Positions 63,292 through 64,000 of a stretch of 64,000 nt of DNA are shown in pieces. The stretch is from positions 124,001 to 188,000 of the forward strand of contig JAXLWB010000012.1 of NCBI GenBank assembly GCA_046328715.1, written 5' to 3'. How positions within the stretch are numbered: the first letter of the stretch is position 1; each line of letters starts with the position of its first letter. The stretch comes from JAXLWB01 sp046328715. GTDB taxonomy: Bacteria; Chloroflexota; Anaerolineae; Caldilineales; Caldilineaceae. A program made the translations under genes and the position numbers. The notes below the pieces were generated by a model. The model did no database searches, had not been told where the DNA came from, and saw nothing but the letters and a program-made list of their open reading frames with translations.

Positions 63292-64000
63292 CTACTCGCT
63301 TCTCTCATTCATTTCAGGGCGATCTTCTGGGCGTGTCGGGGTGGCAAAGGTTGCGCTGGTTGGGGTGCTACGTTGTTGTGTGCCACCTTCGCTGGCGTAT
63401 CGCTGCCAGTCACCATAAGATCGGTCGGTGGTGCCTTGGATGTAGATATCCTGTCCCTCAGGCGTATTCCCGCGTGAGGAGCGCTTTGCAGAAGCTTGCT
63501 GATAGGGAGCATAACGGTTTTGGCTGGAGTAGGAGCGTTGCGTAGCGCTTGAGCCCGAACTGCGCAGGAAGCGCCCTAACAGGAAGCCAGCGGCCAACGT
63601 ACCAAGCACGAAAACTTCGGGCTGGCGACGTGCAAAGGTCTGTACTTCGCCCCACAGTTCTAAGGGGTTGCGGTTGCTGAGGAAGTGAGAAAAATCGTCT
63701 ACATAATCAGCGGCAGTATTAGCATAGTCGGCAAAGGTCGAGAGTTCACTCTTGCGCAGCTCTTCGCCGCTGCTACGCAATGCGCCAGCGACATTCTCTA
63801 GCTTTTGGGCCGCCTGTTGTTTCTGCTCGGTCACTGCCGAATCGGCTCGCTTTTTGATCTCATCAAAGGTATCGCCGAGGGTCTGCTTGCCTTGTTCGAG
63901 CACATCTTTTGTGACCTTCTGCGCCTGCTGGGTGATCGTTCCTGCATTGCCATTGCCTTCTGAGCTTTCTTGATTCTCCAAAAGCGACGTATCAAAGCGA
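63292..64000 (-). CDS. Membrane-anchored helical stress-type protein, 5' end beyond the window
   Basis: The frame is open to the window end, so the true start is not visible (a TTG at 63981 is the first candidate inside). A polar N-terminal helix (QQAQKVTKDVLEQGKQTLGDTFDEIKKRADSAVTEQKQQ) with LEA-like character is followed by ELWGEVQTFARRQPEVFVLGTLAAGFLLGRFL, a membrane segment, and a polar Ser/Thr/Arg tail. Function unknown. It is the partner of the DUF3618-type gene just downstream, 19 bases apart. Confidence 0.75.
   Translation of the reverse strand, partial: RFDTSLLENQESSEGNGNAGTITQQAQKVTKDVLEQGKQTLGDTFDEIKKRADSAVTEQKQQAAQKLENVAGALRSSGEELRKSELSTFADYANTAADYVDDFSHFLSNRNPLELWGEVQTFARRQPEVFVLGTLAAGFLLGRFLRSSGSSATQRSYSSQNRYAPYQQASAKRSSRGNTPEGQDIYIQGTTDRSYGDWQRYASEGGTQQRSTPTSATFATPTRPEDRPEMNERSE

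Overview
The window is about 64 kb of bacterial chromosome of roughly even GC. It most likely comes from a Chloroflexota member of the Caldilineae/Anaerolineae kind; this is inferred, since there is no rRNA to confirm it. Supporting signs are a membrane-anchored XRE-TPR protein, DUF5107-TPR proteins encoded next to GH2 enzymes, a stand-alone mevalonate-pathway decarboxylase, paralogous PhyH-family proteins, and very many short dispersed repeats between and inside genes. I saw no prophage, CRISPR array, tRNA, rRNA or complete insertion sequence.

Layout. 1-9.6 kb: an amidohydrolase cut by the window edge, RNase J with an intrinsic terminator, an XRE-TM-TPR protein, a GH13 enzyme resembling trehalose synthase, a (di)phosphomevalonate decarboxylase and a GNAT acetyltransferase. 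9.6-18.4 kb: a DUF3054 protein, a 57-residue exported peptide, and a tight minus-strand operon PhyH / DUF5107-TPR / GH2 / PhyH. Both PhyH proteins have His-x-Gly where the iron-binding His-x-Asp is expected. 18.8-25.0 kb: a minus-strand operon TetR / FtsX permease x2 / ABC ATPase / ICMT-like methyltransferase / HlyD-type lipoprotein, with a textbook promoter and a perfect 37-bp palindrome in front of tetR. 25.2-33.2 kb: LacZ-type beta-galactosidase, a PIN toxin with its antitoxin, a frameshifted small gene, an MFS-HEAT fusion, an ABM monooxygenase and a membrane protein with two HTIEH motifs.

33.6-64 kb is rich in stress and envelope functions. It holds a BrkB-family protein, PAP2 phosphatase, lipid kinase, topoisomerase IB, FAD oxidoreductase, Dps, two AI-2E-family permeases, a GH13/CBM48 enzyme, YeaQ- and CsbD-type proteins, and the four-gene ligase-associated repair cluster (exonuclease, ligase, helicase, PdeM). 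These are followed by an orphan histidine kinase, two Tat-exported ferritin-like proteins flanking a duplicated helical lipoprotein, a sortase, an isochorismatase-like hydrolase, a DUF892 ferritin-like protein, an alpha/beta hydrolase, a PRC-barrel-like protein, a Thr-rich lipoprotein and two membrane-anchored helical proteins.

How it fits together: the first half is mainly carbohydrate/glycan metabolism plus an efflux operon. The second half reads as protection against oxidative, desiccation or DNA damage (Dps and other ferritin-like folds, repair enzymes, CsbD/YeaQ, lipid turnover). The less ordinary observations are the HxG PhyH pair in a glycan operon, two related leader sequences in front of adjacent genes, the exported ferritin/lipoprotein/sortase locus, and repeat sequences absorbed in frame into several proteins.
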